DNA of 37,736 nucleotides. Source: Betaproteobacteria bacterium (lineage in GTDB: Bacteria > Pseudomonadota > Gammaproteobacteria > Burkholderiales > Casimicrobiaceae). Numbering within the stretch: the first letter of the stretch is position 1; each line of letters begins with the position of its first letter. The position numbers were made by a program, and so were the translations under genes. The stretch is from contig JAAFJA010000022.1 of the NCBI GenBank assembly GCA_013298765.1, positions 1 to 37,736 on the forward strand, written 5' to 3'. Of this stretch, positions 37,216 to 37,736 are shown piece by piece. The notes under the pieces were generated by a model that had not been told where the DNA came from, did no database searches, and was given only the letters and a program-made list of their open reading frames with translations.

Positions 37216-37736
37216 CTACGGGCTCGCAAATTGACCCAGCAAAAACAGTGTGGGTGATTTCTCTCCGACCCATTCAGCGTCTTGCTTTGACCACTGCTCG
37301 GTGCGCTTTGAGATGATTCGCTCGCCGCTGCTGGCTAGGTTTTGCGCCACGCATAGCACCGTGCTCTGCGAAACGTTTTGCGTTAGAGCCCCGAGCATGG
37401 CAGCGTTTCGGTACGGCGTTTCGATGAACGCTTGCGTCGCGCCGTTCGATTTCACGGCGCGATCTAGGGCTTTGAGTGCGGCGTCTCGCTCTAGCGGTTT
37501 GGCGGGCAGGTAGCCGTGAAACGTGACGTTCTGTCCGTTTAAGCCGCTGGCCATGAGCCCGAGCAAGAGCGAAGAGGGGCCAACCAGCGGAACAACTCTG
37601 ATGCTCGCTCGATGCGCCGTCGCGACGAATACTGCGCCCGGATCAGCCATGCCGGGGCAGCCAGCATCGGAGATCACACCGACGTCAGCGCCTTGCGCGA
37701 GCCAGCTCAGGCATTGCTCCACGGCGCTGGGCTCGT
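37216..37736 (-). CDS. RsmI-family SAM-dependent methyltransferase, 3' part
   Basis: Host gene, open to the window edge. DVGVISDAGCPGMADPGAVF, VVPLVGPSSLLLGLMASGLN and FIETPYRNAAMLGALTQ match the tetrapyrrole-methylase fold shared with RsmI (16S rRNA 2'-O-methyltransferase). The AGCPGMADPG variant points to the second, RsmI-like paralogue of betaproteobacteria rather than RsmI itself, so no gene symbol is given. The N-terminus lies beyond the window. Confidence 0.8.
   Translation of the reverse strand, partial: EPSAVEQCLSWLAQGADVGVISDAGCPGMADPGAVFVATAHRASIRVVPLVGPSSLLLGLMASGLNGQNVTFHGYLPAKPLERDAALKALDRAVKSNGATQAFIETPYRNAAMLGALTQNVSQSTVLCVAQNLASSGERIISKRTEQWSKQDAEWVGEKSPTLFLLGQFASP

Overview
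The window is the right-hand portion of a λ-like siphovirus prophage, ending at its bacterial attachment site. Chromosomal sequence appears only at the far right: a tRNA-Leu(UAA) gene and a 3' fragment of an RsmI-family (tetrapyrrole-methylase fold) methyltransferase. The sequence type of that methyltransferase, moderately high GC and the style of the phage proteins suggest a betaproteobacterium, probably Burkholderiales; this is inference without a database search. The left prophage end, with any repressor, Cro and CII functions, lies outside the window.

Layout. (1) 1-6.5 kb: early region, + strand, with genes mostly joined by 4-nt ATGA, GTGA or TTGA overlaps. It holds small unknowns, a RuvC-like resolvase, an HNH nuclease, a λ O-like initiator (winged HTH plus an inserted GIY-YIG-like module and an iteron array), a λ P-like protein, a Ref-like HNH nuclease and small Cys-rich proteins. 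(2) 6.5-12.9 kb: UUCG-type terminator, small and large terminase, DUF4055-type portal, Mu F-like minor head protein, scaffold. (3) 12.9-20 kb: P22-type major capsid protein, a LEM/EF-hand-like small protein, two large β-rich fibre-like proteins, head-tail connectors. (4) 20-29.8 kb: major tail protein, tail chaperones joined by a λ-type -1 frameshift (G GGA AAC), tape measure, minor tail proteins, a gpJ-like tip protein and a Gly-rich tip protein. (5) 29.8-32.2 kb: lysis cassette (coiled-coil/TM protein, M15 endolysin with an N-terminal SAR-like segment, small membrane proteins, Rz and Rz1-like spanins) and a Gly-rich lipoprotein. (6) 32.3-36.97 kb, - strand: a four-gene small-ORF cassette with its own strong σ70 promoter and a terminal RHH protein; a five-gene operon led by a C5 cytosine methyltransferase whose gene is almost wholly overlapped by a second long frame; and a tyrosine integrase beside the tRNA.

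How it fits together: Int acts at the tRNA-Leu 3' end. The O/P-like pair would start replication at iterons inside the initiator gene and recruit host helicase. Terminase, portal and head genes build a P22/HK97-fold capsid, and a λ-like long tail is assembled on a 1352-residue tape measure. Several intrinsic terminators inside the late region suggest antitermination or internal promoters. The - strand genes are likely transcribed independently, perhaps in the lysogen.

Most notable: iterons read in all three frames with a GIY-YIG module inserted beside them; the overlapping methyltransferase frames; the promoter/inverted-repeat/RHH small-gene cassette; a hairpin with a CCUCCUCC anti-Shine-Dalgarno loop followed by a terminator; the frameshift site; and a perfect terminator-like hairpin inside a coding sequence.
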